From Streptomyces sp. Sge12 (lineage in GTDB: Bacteria; Actinomycetota; Actinomycetes; Streptomycetales; Streptomycetaceae): DNA of 64,000 bases. Both the position numbers and the translations under genes were made by a program. Below the pieces are notes generated by a model. It was given only the letters and a program-made list of their open reading frames with translations. It did no database searches and had not been told where the DNA came from. This document shows, one piece after another, positions 8,808-16,982 of this stretch; position 1 is the first letter of the stretch, and every line of letters starts with the position of its first letter. The DNA lies in the NCBI RefSeq assembly GCF_002080455.1, contig NZ_CP020555.1:3836001-3900000 (forward strand). Reading direction: 5' to 3'.

Positions 8808-9654
8808 AGCTGCGGGCCGTCCAGAGCTCCGGGAAGACGTTCTTCGTCGCCCGCTTCTCCAGCCAGGTCACACCGGCCGAGCCGCCCGTGCCCGTCTTCG
8901 CGCCCATGGCGCGGCGGGTGGCGACCAAGTGGTCGTTGCGCCAGCGCCAGACGAGCTCGGCGACATCGGTGAGGACCTCGCCGAGGCGGTGCAGGTCCAC
9001 GGTCTCGGGCGTGTCCGGGGCGGCGTACAGGCCGGTCCAGACGGCCTCGACCTCGGCCGAGGGCTCGTAGCGCAGGGAGAGGTCGCGGTTCAGGACGGCG
9101 TCCGGGACCGGGAGCCCGCGGCGGGCGAGCAGGCGCAGCACCTCGTCGTAGAGGCTGGGCTCGTGCAGGGCCTTCTCCAGCTCCGCGTGGACGCGCGGGG
9201 CGCCCCGGTGCGGGACCAGCATGGAGGAGGACTTCTCGCCGAGCAGGAACTCCATCCGGCGGTACATCGCCGACTGGAAACCGGAGCCCTCGCCGAGGGC
9301 GGAGCGGTAGGCGTTGAACTGCCCCGGGGTGAGCTGGGCCAGCGGGCGCCAGGAGGCGTTGAGGGCCTCCAGCTCGCGGAGTGAACGTTTCAGCGCATCC
9401 ATCGCGACCGGGATGCGGTCCTCGCGCAGGGCCTTCGTGGCGGTTTCCCACTCATGGACGATGACCGTGAACCACAGCTCCATGACCTGGGTCGTGACCA
9501 GGAAGACCATCTCGCCCGGGTCGTCCGAACGGAGGTGCTGGAGGTGGGTGAGAACGTCCGCCTGGACGTAGTCCTCGTACGGGGTCGTGCCGTCGAAGTC
9601 GAGGTTCGGGGTGTCCGACCCGCCGACTCCGGAGGCATCAAGGGTTTTCGACAT
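8800..9654 (-). CDS. kynA: Tryptophan 2,3-dioxygenase
   Basis: This encodes 284 aa, a haem enzyme opening the indole ring of L-tryptophan to N-formylkynurenine. Family motifs are YEDYVQADVLTHLQ near residue 28, QVMELWFTVIVHE near residue 60 (the QxxELWF helix) and the substrate loop AKTGTGGSAGVTWL near residue 260. The ATG at 9654 is chosen because GAGGAGAC stands at the right distance upstream and similarity begins there; the frame stays open another 44 codons upstream. It is the first gene of kynA-kynU and shares an 8-base overlap with kynU. The upstream 165 bases to the next gene should hold the promoter. Confidence 0.95.
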   Translation of the reverse strand: MSKTLDASGVGGSDTPNLDFDGTTPYEDYVQADVLTHLQHLRSDDPGEMVFLVTTQVMELWFTVIVHEWETATKALREDRIPVAMDALKRSLRELEALNASWRPLAQLTPGQFNAYRSALGEGSGFQSAMYRRMEFLLGEKSSSMLVPHRGAPRVHAELEKALHEPSLYDEVLRLLARRGLPVPDAVLNRDLSLRYEPSAEVEAVWTGLYAAPDTPETVDLHRLGEVLTDVAELVWRWRNDHLVATRRAMGAKTGTGGSAGVTWLEKRATKNVFPELWTARSYV

Positions 9655-9819
9655 CGCTGTCTCCTCGACACGTGCTTCCGGGTAGCGGTCCGCCCCTTCC
9701 GTGAGGTGAGTGGAGCCCCGGTCCCCTGCCCGCATCATAGGACCCTGTCGCGGCCGCGCTCCAGCGGAGAGTGACGCAGACCACACTATTTCGGTCGCGT
9801 CACTCCCCGCCGTACGGGA

Positions 9820-10233
9820 TCAGGCGCTCAGCGTGTCCGCCGCCGTCGGGGAGGAGTCGCGCAGGAAGGTCGAGCAGCGCTCGTACTCCTCCTTCTCGCC
9901 GATGGCCTCGGCCGCGCGGGCCAGGGCGTTCAGGGCGCGCAGGAAGCCGCGGTTCGGCTCGTGCTCCCACGGCACCGGGCCGTGGCCCTTCCACCCGGCG
10001 CGGCGCAGGGCGTCGAGGCCGCGGTGGTAACCCGTACGGGCATAGGCGTACGACTCGACCGTGTTGCCGGCGGCGAAGGCCTCGTCGGCAAGGACCGCCC
10101 AGGCGAGCGACGACGTGGGGTGCGCGGCGGCCACCTCGACGGCGGGGGTGCCGGCGGCGATGGCCTCGCGGCCCGGCTCGTCGGGCAGGTGGGTGGGGGC
10201 GGGGCCCCCGAGCAGGTTCTGGTGAATGGACAT
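9820..10233 (-). CDS. DUF3151 family protein
   Basis: This encodes 137 aa and matches the actinobacterial DUF3151 family as I recognise it: NLLGGPAPTHLPDEP at the start, then a TPR-like helical region SSLAWAVLADEAFAAGNTVESYAYARTGYH and a conserved GWKGHGPVPW. There is no signal peptide, membrane segment or catalytic signature. The function is unknown. It lies just downstream of the fba terminator on the same strand, so it is transcribed separately. It is usually a neighbour of fba in Streptomyces. Confidence 0.85.
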   Translation of the reverse strand: MSIHQNLLGGPAPTHLPDEPGREAIAAGTPAVEVAAAHPTSSLAWAVLADEAFAAGNTVESYAYARTGYHRGLDALRRAGWKGHGPVPWEHEPNRGFLRALNALARAAEAIGEKEEYERCSTFLRDSSPTAADTLSA

Positions 10234-10406
10234 GCCCCCAGTCTGCCGGGCCGCCGCCCCCGGGTTGAGCGGCGGTACGCCGCGTCCTCGTACGGGGCGG
10301 CACGGACCCGGGGCCGAGGGCCTCTGCGGGGCCCCGTGCGGGGGCGGTTCACACCGTCACCGAGCGGGTGTTCACCTCCCTGCGCGGCCACTCGCCGGGG
10401 CGAACG

Positions 10407-10452
10407 CCGAAGGGCCCGGCCTCCGTCACGGGACGGGGGCCGGGCCCTTCGG
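10407..10452 (-). terminator. Terminator after fba
   Basis: A 15-bp perfect stem (10407-10421 with 10438-10452) with a 16-nt loop lies 20 bases after the stop of the aldolase gene on the minus strand. Confidence 0.85.
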
Positions 10453-10471
10453 TACGGCTCGCTGCGGCCGA

Positions 10472-11494
10472 CTACTTCAGCTTGGTGCCCGTGGAGCGCA
10501 GGTTCGCGCACGCCTCGGCGACGCGCGCGGCCATGCCCGCCTCGGCGGCCTTGCCCCAGGTGCGGGGGTCGTACTTGGACTTCGTACCGACCTCGCCGTC
10601 GACCTTCAGGACGCCCGCGTAGTTGCGGAACATGTGGTCGACGACCGGGCGGGTGAAGGCGTACTGGGTGTCGGTGTCGAGGTTCATCTTCACGACGCCG
10701 TTCTCCAGCGCGGTGGCGATCTCCTCGGCCGTGGAGCCCGAACCGCCGTGGAAGACGAAGTCGAACGGCGAGGCCTTGCCGTACTTCTCGGCGACACCGG
10801 CCTGGAGGTCCTTGAGGAGCTCGGGGCGCAGGACGACGTTGCCCGGCTTGTAGACGCCGTGCACGTTGCCGAACGAGGCGGCCAGCAGGTAGCGGCCCTT
10901 CTCGCCCAGGCCGAGGGCCTCGGCGGTGCGGATCGCGTCGTCGACGGTCGTGTACAGCTCGTCGTTGATCTCGTGGCTGACGCCGTCCTCCTCGCCACCG
11001 GTCGGGGTGATCTCGACCTCAAGGATGATCTTGGCGGCGACGGCCTTGGCGAGCAGCTCCTGGCCGATGGCCAGGTTGTCGGCCAGGGTCTCGGCGGAAC
11101 CGTCCCACATGTGCGACTGGAAGAGCGGGTTCAGACCGCGGGCCACGCGCTCGGCGGAGATGTCGAGCAGCGGACGTACGTAGCCGTCCAGCTTGTCCTT
11201 CGGGCAGTGGTCCGTGTGCAGGGCGACCGTGATGTCGTACTTGGCGGCCACGATGTGCGCGAACTCGGCCAGGGCGACCGCGCCGGTGACCATGTCCTTG
11301 TTGTGCTGGCCACCCAGGAACTCCGCACCACCGGTGGAGATCTGGATGATGCCGTCGCTCTCGGCCTCCGCGAAGCCGCGCAGGGCAGCGTGCAGGGTCT
11401 GGGAGGAGGTCACATTGATGGCCGGGTAGGCGAACTTGCCTGCCTTCGCCCGGTCGAGCATCTCGTTGTAGACCTCGGGGGTTGCGATGGGCAT
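10472..11494 (-). CDS. fba: Class II fructose-bisphosphate aldolase
   Basis: This encodes 340 aa, a zinc-dependent aldolase interconverting fructose 1,6-bisphosphate with dihydroxyacetone phosphate and glyceraldehyde 3-phosphate in glycolysis and gluconeogenesis. The catalytic/zinc segment ALHTDHCPKD lies near residue 93. Further zinc ligands sit in EVEITPTGGEEDGV and FGNVHGVYKPG, and the phosphate-binding FHGGSGS and KMNLDTDTQYA are near residues 247-275. Length and order match the long class II subfamily. It starts at ATG 11494 and ends in a strong terminator, so it is a single-gene transcript. A parS site lies about 140 bases upstream. Confidence 0.97.
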   Translation of the reverse strand: MPIATPEVYNEMLDRAKAGKFAYPAINVTSSQTLHAALRGFAEAESDGIIQISTGGAEFLGGQHNKDMVTGAVALAEFAHIVAAKYDITVALHTDHCPKDKLDGYVRPLLDISAERVARGLNPLFQSHMWDGSAETLADNLAIGQELLAKAVAAKIILEVEITPTGGEEDGVSHEINDELYTTVDDAIRTAEALGLGEKGRYLLAASFGNVHGVYKPGNVVLRPELLKDLQAGVAEKYGKASPFDFVFHGGSGSTAEEIATALENGVVKMNLDTDTQYAFTRPVVDHMFRNYAGVLKVDGEVGTKSKYDPRTWGKAAEAGMAARVAEACANLRSTGTKLK

Positions 11495-11634
11495 CTGTCC
11501 GCTCCTTGGATGTGCGGGGAGTGTGCTTATTGCGGGCCCTGACCTGGGGGCGACGTCATCGTCGCGCCTATCTTTCCAGACTCGGCGCGGGGGTCCAGCC
11601 CGCCGGTCTCACGTGGTGGGCGAACGGCCCGGGA

Positions 11635-11650
11635 TGTTTCACGTGAAACA
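11635..11650. other. parS centromere site (ParB-binding) inside a 36-bp palindrome
   Basis: The 16-mer TGTTTCACGTGAAACA is identical to the bacterial parS consensus bound by ParB. Streptomyces chromosomes carry many such sites clustered around oriC for sporulation-septation-linked segregation. Here it forms the centre of a longer perfect palindrome, 11625-11660, whose arms add cggcccggga and its complement. It is intergenic, between fba and pyrE. The extra arms could also let the RNA fold as a terminator after pyrE (stop at 11735). Confidence 0.93.
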
Positions 11651-11734
11651 TCCCGGGCCGCCGTGTTTCGCCAGGTCAGACCACTCGCAGGGGCGGCCGC
11701 GGACCTTCTTCACCAGTTCGCGCGGTGGCCGGAC

Positions 11735-12298
11735 CTAGGACAGGCCGAGGTCCCCGAGGCGGTACCCGGTGAGGTAGGGCAGACCGGCCTCGGCAATGGC
11801 GCCGGCCGCACCGCGGTCGACGATCGTCGCGACGGCGACGACCTCGCCGCCGGCCTCGCGGACCGCCTCGACGGCGGTCAGCGGGGACCCGCCGGTGGTC
11901 GAGGTGTCCTCGACGACCAGGCAGCGCTTGCCCTTCACGTCGGTGCCCTCGATGCGGCGCTGCATGCCGTGGGCCTTCTGCGCCTTGCGGACGACGAAGG
12001 CGTCCAAGCGCTGACCGCGTGCGGCGGAGGCGTGCAGCATCGAGGTCGCGACCGGGTCGGCGCCCAGGGTCAGACCGCCGACGCAGTCGAATGCGAGCTC
12101 GGCGGTCAGGTCGAGCATGACCTGACCGACCAGCGGGGCCGCCTCGCCGTCGAGGGTGATCCGGCGGAGGTCGATGTAGTAGTCGGCCTCCAGCCCGGAG
12201 GAGAGGGTCACCTTGCCGTGCACGACGGCCTTGTCCTTGATCTGCTGCAGAAGCGCATCGCGTGTGCCTGACGGCGTTACTTCATTGACGTCACTCAT
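11735..12298 (-). CDS. pyrE: Orotate phosphoribosyltransferase
   Basis: This encodes 187 aa. It converts orotate and PRPP to OMP in de novo pyrimidine synthesis. The PRPP-binding signature CLVVEDTSTTGGSPL is near residue 127. VTLSSGLEADYYIDLRR near residue 30 and the flexible loop VRKAQKAHGMQRRIEG near residue 104 are typical for PyrE. It starts at ATG 12298. The aldose epimerase gene ends 31 bases upstream on the same strand, so the two may be co-transcribed. The palindrome carrying parS lies downstream. Confidence 0.96.
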   Translation of the reverse strand: MSDVNEVTPSGTRDALLQQIKDKAVVHGKVTLSSGLEADYYIDLRRITLDGEAAPLVGQVMLDLTAELAFDCVGGLTLGADPVATSMLHASAARGQRLDAFVVRKAQKAHGMQRRIEGTDVKGKRCLVVEDTSTTGGSPLTAVEAVREAGGEVVAVATIVDRGAAGAIAEAGLPYLTGYRLGDLGLS

Positions 12299-12329
12299 GC
12301 CCCTGAGCTTAAGGGGGCCCGAGGGGTCG

Positions 12330-13118
12330 CTAGCCGAGACGGCGCCAGGTCCAGGTGGTGGAGACCTCCAGCGGATCCACCGGGGTGACCAGGCGCGGGA
12401 GGGTGTTCAGCCCGTTCGGCGGGCCCGACTGGGGCTCCACGCAGACCGCCTCGGGCTCCTCGTCGTAGATGACCACCCATTCGGCCCGGCTGGTGACCCG
12501 CAGCTCGAGGGCACCGGGCCAGGTGAGGGTGACGTCGACGCCGTGCGGCATCCCGAAGCAGTCGTCCCAGGGGCGGGGCTTCGGGTCGATGCGGTTGCCG
12601 GTGGGGATGTGGTCGGCGCCGCGCTCCTCCTGCCATGCGGGCTCGAAGGAGACCTCCGCGTCGGGGCCGCCCGCCTCGAGGTTGCGCAGGAACCAGGGGT
12701 GCCAGCCGACCTGGGCCGGGAAGGAGTCCCCGTACGTTTCGACGCCCATCGTGAGGGTCAGCGAATCCTCGGCGAGCGAGACGACCTGGGTCACCCGGCC
12801 GTGGTACGGCCACGGGTCGGTGAGGTCGTAGGCGAAGGCGGCCTCGGTGGCGCCGGCTCCGGCCGGGCGCCAGGGTGCGTCGCGGGCGAAGCCGTGGAGC
12901 GCGTGCGGCGGGTGGTTGAGCGGCATCTGATGGACGGTCGCGCCGTCGCGGAACCGCCCGTTCGCGACCCGGCCGCACCACGGGACCATCGGGAAGGCCC
13001 CGTACCTGGGACCCTGGCGCAGCAGTTCCGTCCCGTCGATGCGCAGGCTGCTGATCCGGCAGCCGTTCTCCTGGTCGACCGTCACCTCGGCGCCGCCGGC
13101 GCTCAGTTGCGTACTCAT
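12330..13118 (-). CDS. Aldose 1-epimerase family protein
   Basis: This encodes 262 aa with a galactose-mutarotase-like beta fold. The likely catalytic histidines are in PPHALHGFARD (near residue 72) and QVGWHPWFLRN (near residue 138). The C-terminal PEAVCVEPQSGPPNGLN supplies the acidic residue. It probably interconverts alpha and beta anomers of a hexose or hexose phosphate; the substrate is not determinable from sequence. It sits between an SRPBCC gene and pyrE on the same strand with gaps of about 31 bases, so it is probably part of one transcript. Confidence 0.88.
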   Translation of the reverse strand: MSTQLSAGGAEVTVDQENGCRISSLRIDGTELLRQGPRYGAFPMVPWCGRVANGRFRDGATVHQMPLNHPPHALHGFARDAPWRPAGAGATEAAFAYDLTDPWPYHGRVTQVVSLAEDSLTLTMGVETYGDSFPAQVGWHPWFLRNLEAGGPDAEVSFEPAWQEERGADHIPTGNRIDPKPRPWDDCFGMPHGVDVTLTWPGALELRVTSRAEWVVIYDEEPEAVCVEPQSGPPNGLNTLPRLVTPVDPLEVSTTWTWRRLG

Positions 13119-13149
13119 GCGGTCGACCCTAATGCGGCGGGCCCGCCGT

Positions 13150-13944
13150 TCAGCGACGACGGCGCAGGGCCCGGCCGATCACGACGGCCGAGGCCAGCGC
13201 GAGGGCGGCGGCCGGGGCGATCCAGCGCAGGCTGTCGCCGGCGGTGGCGGAGGCGGGCGCGGGGACCGGGGCGTACCGGCCGCGCGGCGGCGCGTGGTCC
13301 ACCTCCTCCGCACTGCGGCCGATCATGGTGCGGCGGGCATGGGCGGCCTCGGCCGGGGGCTGCGGGGCCCCGTCGGTGCTGTCGAACTGACCGGCGAGGA
13401 AGGGGTCCAGGGAAGGAGGCGGCACTTCGGTCTCGAACAGGGAGGCGCTGACCTCGGAGACGTCGTCCGCGCCCCCGCCGGCCACGGACTCGGACTCGGC
13501 CACCGGGTCGTCGGGCGCGGACCCGAGGGTCAGCTGCCCGGCCGCCCGGTCCAGCAGCCGCTGCAGGGCCGTGGCCGTGGCCTCGGGCGGGAAGGCGGCG
13601 GCGCGCCCGTCGGCGGTGGCCGTGGCGGTGAAGTCCAGCCGGGTCCCCTCCGGGACGGGTGTCAGCCGCAGCTCCAGGGCGAACTTCACGGTCCCGCGTC
13701 CCCGGACCTCCGTCCCCTCGCCGTCGAAGGCGAAGTGCCCGGGGTCCCGCTCGGTGACGGTCAGGGCCCCCCGGTAGGTCACGGTGCTCCCGCCGACGCG
13801 GACCTTGAGCCGGCCCGAGACCGGCCCGGCGTCGGTGTCGGCGTCCTGCTGGAGTCCCGGCACGCACCGGGCCACCCGGGCGGGGTCGCGCAGCACGGCG
13901 CGGAGATCGTCTGCCGGTACCGGAACGAACACCTGATGCTCCAT
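13150..13944 (-). CDS. SRPBCC (CoxG-like) protein with C-terminal membrane anchor
   Basis: This encodes 264 aa. Residues 1-150 form an SRPBCC/START-like lipid- or ligand-binding domain of the CoxG type (MEHQVFVPVPADDLRAVL, CVPGLQ, VGGSTVTYRGALTV). An acidic/Pro-rich linker of about 80 residues follows, then a C-terminal membrane helix (WIAPAAALALASAVVIG) ending in RALRRRR. The ATG at 13944 is taken because the domain begins there; the frame upstream is open but runs opposite the next gene. The anchor suggests the SRPBCC domain acts at the cytoplasmic face of the membrane. The ligand is unknown. Confidence 0.85.
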   Translation of the reverse strand: MEHQVFVPVPADDLRAVLRDPARVARCVPGLQQDADTDAGPVSGRLKVRVGGSTVTYRGALTVTERDPGHFAFDGEGTEVRGRGTVKFALELRLTPVPEGTRLDFTATATADGRAAAFPPEATATALQRLLDRAAGQLTLGSAPDDPVAESESVAGGGADDVSEVSASLFETEVPPPSLDPFLAGQFDSTDGAPQPPAEAAHARRTMIGRSAEEVDHAPPRGRYAPVPAPASATAGDSLRWIAPAAALALASAVVIGRALRRRR

Positions 13945-13976
13945 GCGGTCGAGCCTACCGACGAGACCGCACCGGG

Positions 13977-15620
13977 TCACGAATACCGCGGGTGCGGCAG
14001 GGTCGACGGGGGAAGTCCGGGCACCCGGGTGCGTTCCGCGTCGCGTGCGGCGTCCTGCAGGGAGCGGGTCGACAGGGAGCGCAGCGCGGGCGTGTCGCGG
14101 TCCACGCGCAGGGGCGGGTCCTGGTCCCGGGCGGCCAGGACGAAGCCCCAGTCCTGCGGCGGTGCGTCGGTCACCCCGAGCGGGGTGCGGTCGGGGCCGG
14201 CGGCGAAGCCCGTGAGGCGGCCGCCCGCGCTGTAGGGGGCGGTGCGCAGCCCGGCCGCGCGGAGGGTGGAGTCGACGGTCCAGTACGCACGCGGACGCGT
14301 GGCGAGCGGTCCGGCGTGCACGGCGATCCGGCCCCCGGGGCGCAGGGCCCGCGCGGCCAGCCCGTAGAACTCCTGCGAGTACAGCTTCGTACTGGGGGTG
14401 ATGCCCGGGTCCGGGAGGTCGGAGACGATGACGTCGAAGCCGTCGCCGGCGGCCGGTCCCCGCAGCCAGCGGAAGGCGTCCTGGGTGACCACGGCCAACC
14501 GCGGGTCCTCGTAGACCCGGGCGTTGAGCGCGGAGAGCATCGGATCGGTGCGGGCCAGGCGGACCACGCCCGGGTCGAGCTCGACGACGGTCACGGAGGA
14601 GACGTCCCGGTAGCGCAGCACCTCGCGGGCGGCGAGCCCGTCGCCTCCGCCGAGGACCAGGACGCGGGCGTGCGGTCCGGTCATCGCGGGGTGGACCAGG
14701 GCCTCGTGGTACCGGTACTCGTCGTAGCCGCTGACCCGCAGCCGCCCGTCGAGGTAGAGGTCGAGGGAGCGCGGGGAGCCGGTCGACGGCCCGGTGAGCA
14801 CCAGTTCCTGCACCCCGGTCTGGACGGCGACCCGCACCTCCCCGCCGTATACGGCGCGCCGGGCGGTCCGCTCGAAGTCGTCGGCGAGGACCGTCGCGGA
14901 GGCGAGCACGGCCAGTACGGTCACGTTCGCGGCGACCAGCAGCCAGCGGCAGCGCCTGCTCAGGTCCCGGCGGAACAGCCACAGGACCAGCCCGCCCCCG
15001 ACGATCACGTTGACGGTGCCGGTGACCATGGCGCCGGTGAGCTGGCCGAGCATCGGGAGCAGCAGGAAGGGGAAGGCGAGGCCGCCGACGAGGGCGCCCA
15101 CGTAGTCGGCGGCGAACAGGTCGGCGACGGCTCCGCCCGCGTCCTGTCTGCGGATCCGCTGGATGAGGACCATCAGCAGCGGGATCTCCGCGCCGATGAG
15201 CACCCCGATCGCGAAGGAGAAGGCGACGAGCGCGGGGCGGGACTCCCCCAGCCAGGCGAAGCTCGCGTACAGCGCTATGGCCGAGAGCCCGCCGAGGAGG
15301 GCGAGCCCGGCCTCGATGGCGCCGAAGCCGAAGGCGGGCCGGTGGCGGAAGCGCTTGGCGAGCAGGGAGCCGACGCCCATGGCGAAGACCATGACGGACA
15401 GGACGACCGACGCCTGGGTGACGGAGTCACCGATCAGATAGGTGCCGAGGGCGAGCAGCTCCAGCTCGTACACGAGCCCGCAGGCGGCGCAGATGAACAC
15501 GGTGGCCAGGACGAGGAGTCGGCCGGTCCGGGGCCGTACGGGCAGGGCGGCCGGGACGGTCGCGGCGCGCCGAGGCTCCGGGGCCGGGAGCACCCGGCGC
15601 GGGACGGAACGGTCGATCAT
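13977..15620 (-). CDS. Membrane-bound spermidine-synthase-like protein
   Basis: This encodes 547 aa. The N-terminal half (residues ~35-240) has about seven transmembrane segments, starting LLVLATVFICAACGLVYELE. The C-terminal half is a spermidine-synthase-type Rossmann methyltransferase-fold domain with the SAM-binding VLVLGGGDGLAAREVLRY near residue 325, VELDPGVVRLAR and the acidic FDVIVSDLPDPG. Such membrane-fused aminopropyltransferase-like proteins are widespread in actinomycetes, but the physiological substrate of most is unproven. Spermidine synthesis itself is therefore only a possibility. It starts at ATG 15620 and is followed 32 bases on by the SRPBCC gene. Confidence 0.87.
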   Translation of the reverse strand: MIDRSVPRRVLPAPEPRRAATVPAALPVRPRTGRLLVLATVFICAACGLVYELELLALGTYLIGDSVTQASVVLSVMVFAMGVGSLLAKRFRHRPAFGFGAIEAGLALLGGLSAIALYASFAWLGESRPALVAFSFAIGVLIGAEIPLLMVLIQRIRRQDAGGAVADLFAADYVGALVGGLAFPFLLLPMLGQLTGAMVTGTVNVIVGGGLVLWLFRRDLSRRCRWLLVAANVTVLAVLASATVLADDFERTARRAVYGGEVRVAVQTGVQELVLTGPSTGSPRSLDLYLDGRLRVSGYDEYRYHEALVHPAMTGPHARVLVLGGGDGLAAREVLRYRDVSSVTVVELDPGVVRLARTDPMLSALNARVYEDPRLAVVTQDAFRWLRGPAAGDGFDVIVSDLPDPGITPSTKLYSQEFYGLAARALRPGGRIAVHAGPLATRPRAYWTVDSTLRAAGLRTAPYSAGGRLTGFAAGPDRTPLGVTDAPPQDWGFVLAARDQDPPLRVDRDTPALRSLSTRSLQDAARDAERTRVPGLPPSTLPHPRYS

Positions 15621-15735
15621 GAAGCGAACCGTACGTCACCGCCCACTCGCATCCGGTCACCCACATGGGTGCAAGTGGGGTGCTGATCCCGCCAGTTGGC
15701 GTAACCAGGGCGGGATAATCGCGCCCCGGCGCCCG

Positions 15736-16281
15736 CTACAGCAGCGCGGGTGATTCCAGCGCCGTCGCGGGTGCCCCCATCCGTACGCCCACCCGCGTGC
15801 GGGTGGCCACCAGCTGGCCCTCCTGCGGGTACGCGTGCCAGGTCCGCCAGCGCACCTGCCCCTCGAAGCGCTGCGCGAGCATGGCGGTGAAGGCGTGCGG
15901 ACTTCCGGGAAAGGTCCCCGCTAGCCCGTTCGGGTGGTCCGCCACCAATGCGAGCAGCTCCTGGGCCCGCCCGGCGAAGGACCCGCGCGACAGGGTCTCG
16001 ACCCGCGCGGCGAACTCGTACTCCCAGTCGCCGACCCGCTTGGCCACGCCGAGCGGCAGCGGCGTGCTGCTGCCGGGCATACAGGCGACCGTCTCCGAGC
16101 AGAGCACCTCCCCCTCCTCCAGGAGCACCTGGTGGGAGGCCCCGAGCAGGCGCAACTCCACCTTCGCCCCCGAGAGTTCGAGGTTCAGTACGGCCAGGGC
16201 GGGCAGCCGGTCCCGACCCAGGGCCCAGGCGAGATCGGCGGCACGCGTGTCGGTGTATGAGGTCTGGAGGGTCGTGAGCAT
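15736..16281 (-). CDS. DUF2617 family protein
   Basis: This encodes 181 aa and matches the conserved actinobacterial DUF2617 family as I recognise it. Landmarks are MLTTLQTSYTDTRAADLAW, LRLLGASHQVLLEE, SETVACMPGSS, WEYEFAARVETL and RWRTWHAYPQEGQLVATRTR. No signal peptide or membrane segment is present, and the biochemical function is unknown. The ATG at 16281 is chosen because the conserved N-terminus begins there; 20 more open codons lie upstream. The next minus-strand gene is the membrane spermidine-synthase-like gene 115 bases downstream. Confidence 0.85.
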   Translation of the reverse strand: MLTTLQTSYTDTRAADLAWALGRDRLPALAVLNLELSGAKVELRLLGASHQVLLEEGEVLCSETVACMPGSSTPLPLGVAKRVGDWEYEFAARVETLSRGSFAGRAQELLALVADHPNGLAGTFPGSPHAFTAMLAQRFEGQVRWRTWHAYPQEGQLVATRTRVGVRMGAPATALESPALL

Positions 16282-16605
16282 GAGTCGGCTCCGCAAACGC
16301 GCGAGGGAGATGGGCCGGGGCCCGCCAGCGGTAGCAAGCACGGGTGGGGGGAAACCGGCACGGGTCCACAGGAAGTCCAGGGAGGTCCGAGGACTGGTCT
16401 ACTCAACCGAGGGAATCATGAAAGGCACGGCACTCACAGCGTTTTTACCCAACTTGAACGGGTTTACATCCCCCCGGGGGCTCCGCAGTTCACGTGTTCA
16501 ACAGGTTGCGCCCCGCGCGTCGTCATGCATCGACGAACAAGAGGGCGCCCGGCGGCAGTCAGGCCGTCGAACGCCCTCGTCACACGCGGTGCCCGCGGCC
16601 CCGCG
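16282..16605. other. Intergenic region
   Basis: This 324-base interval lies between the DUF2617 gene and the Cys-rich small gene, both on the minus strand. It holds the promoter of the DUF2617 gene, an unusual short AT-richer stretch around 16436-16465, and a hairpin at 16541-16578. I see no convincing gene in it. Confidence 0.5.
16541..16578 (-). terminator. Probable terminator after the Cys-rich small gene
   Basis: A 7-bp stem (gagggcg at 16541-16547 with 16572-16578) is followed on the minus strand by CTTGTTCG. It is the weakest of the terminators called here. Confidence 0.45.
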
Positions 16606-16854
16606 TCAGCTGGATCCGCCGCACCCGCCACCGCCGCCGCACGAGGAGGACGATCCCCCGCACGACGAGGAGGAGCCACAGCTGGAGGAGGACGACCCGC
16701 AGCCCGAGTTCGACGAGGAGCCGCCGTCCGCCCACCAGCTGCCGCGGCCCCGGCGGCCGGACCGGGTCCGCCGCCTGGACGACCGGCCCAGCGCGTTCAG
16801 GAGGACCACCACGAAGAGAGCCACGATCACCACGAAAACGAAGACGAACCCCAT
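16606..16854 (-). CDS. Small membrane protein with Cys/Gly/Ser-rich tail
   Basis: This encodes 82 aa. Residues 2-20 form one strong hydrophobic helix (GFVFVFVVIVALFVVVLLNA). A basic juxtamembrane patch (RSSRRRTRSGRRGRG) and a tail of almost only Gly, Ser and Cys follow (NSGCGSSSSSCGSSSSCGG, then further CGG units). Seven cysteines are spaced four to seven residues apart. The ATG at 16854 has AGAGGTGG upstream at good spacing. By the positive-inside rule the tail after the basic patch is probably cytoplasmic. The spacing could suit metal binding or disulfide-rich assembly. I do not recognise a named family; similar small genes occur beside this aminotransferase in Streptomyces. Confidence 0.72.
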   Translation of the reverse strand: MGFVFVFVVIVALFVVVLLNALGRSSRRRTRSGRRGRGSWWADGGSSSNSGCGSSSSSCGSSSSCGGSSSSCGGGGGCGGSS

Positions 16855-16982
16855 GTCCGCCACCTCTCTCACACCCCGGTCTTCCCGGGGGAGCAGGATC
16901 CCCGCGTCCTGCGTGAAGGGGGGATGCCCACGGCCCGTACGACCCAAAGCACACTTGAGGAAGTCCAGAGGTTGCCCGCAGG

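Noticed and set aside
16488..16505. A cacgtg-centred sequence near 16490 as a second parS
   Set aside because: The flanks read gttcacgtgttc and lack the tttCACGTGaaa symmetry required for ParB binding.
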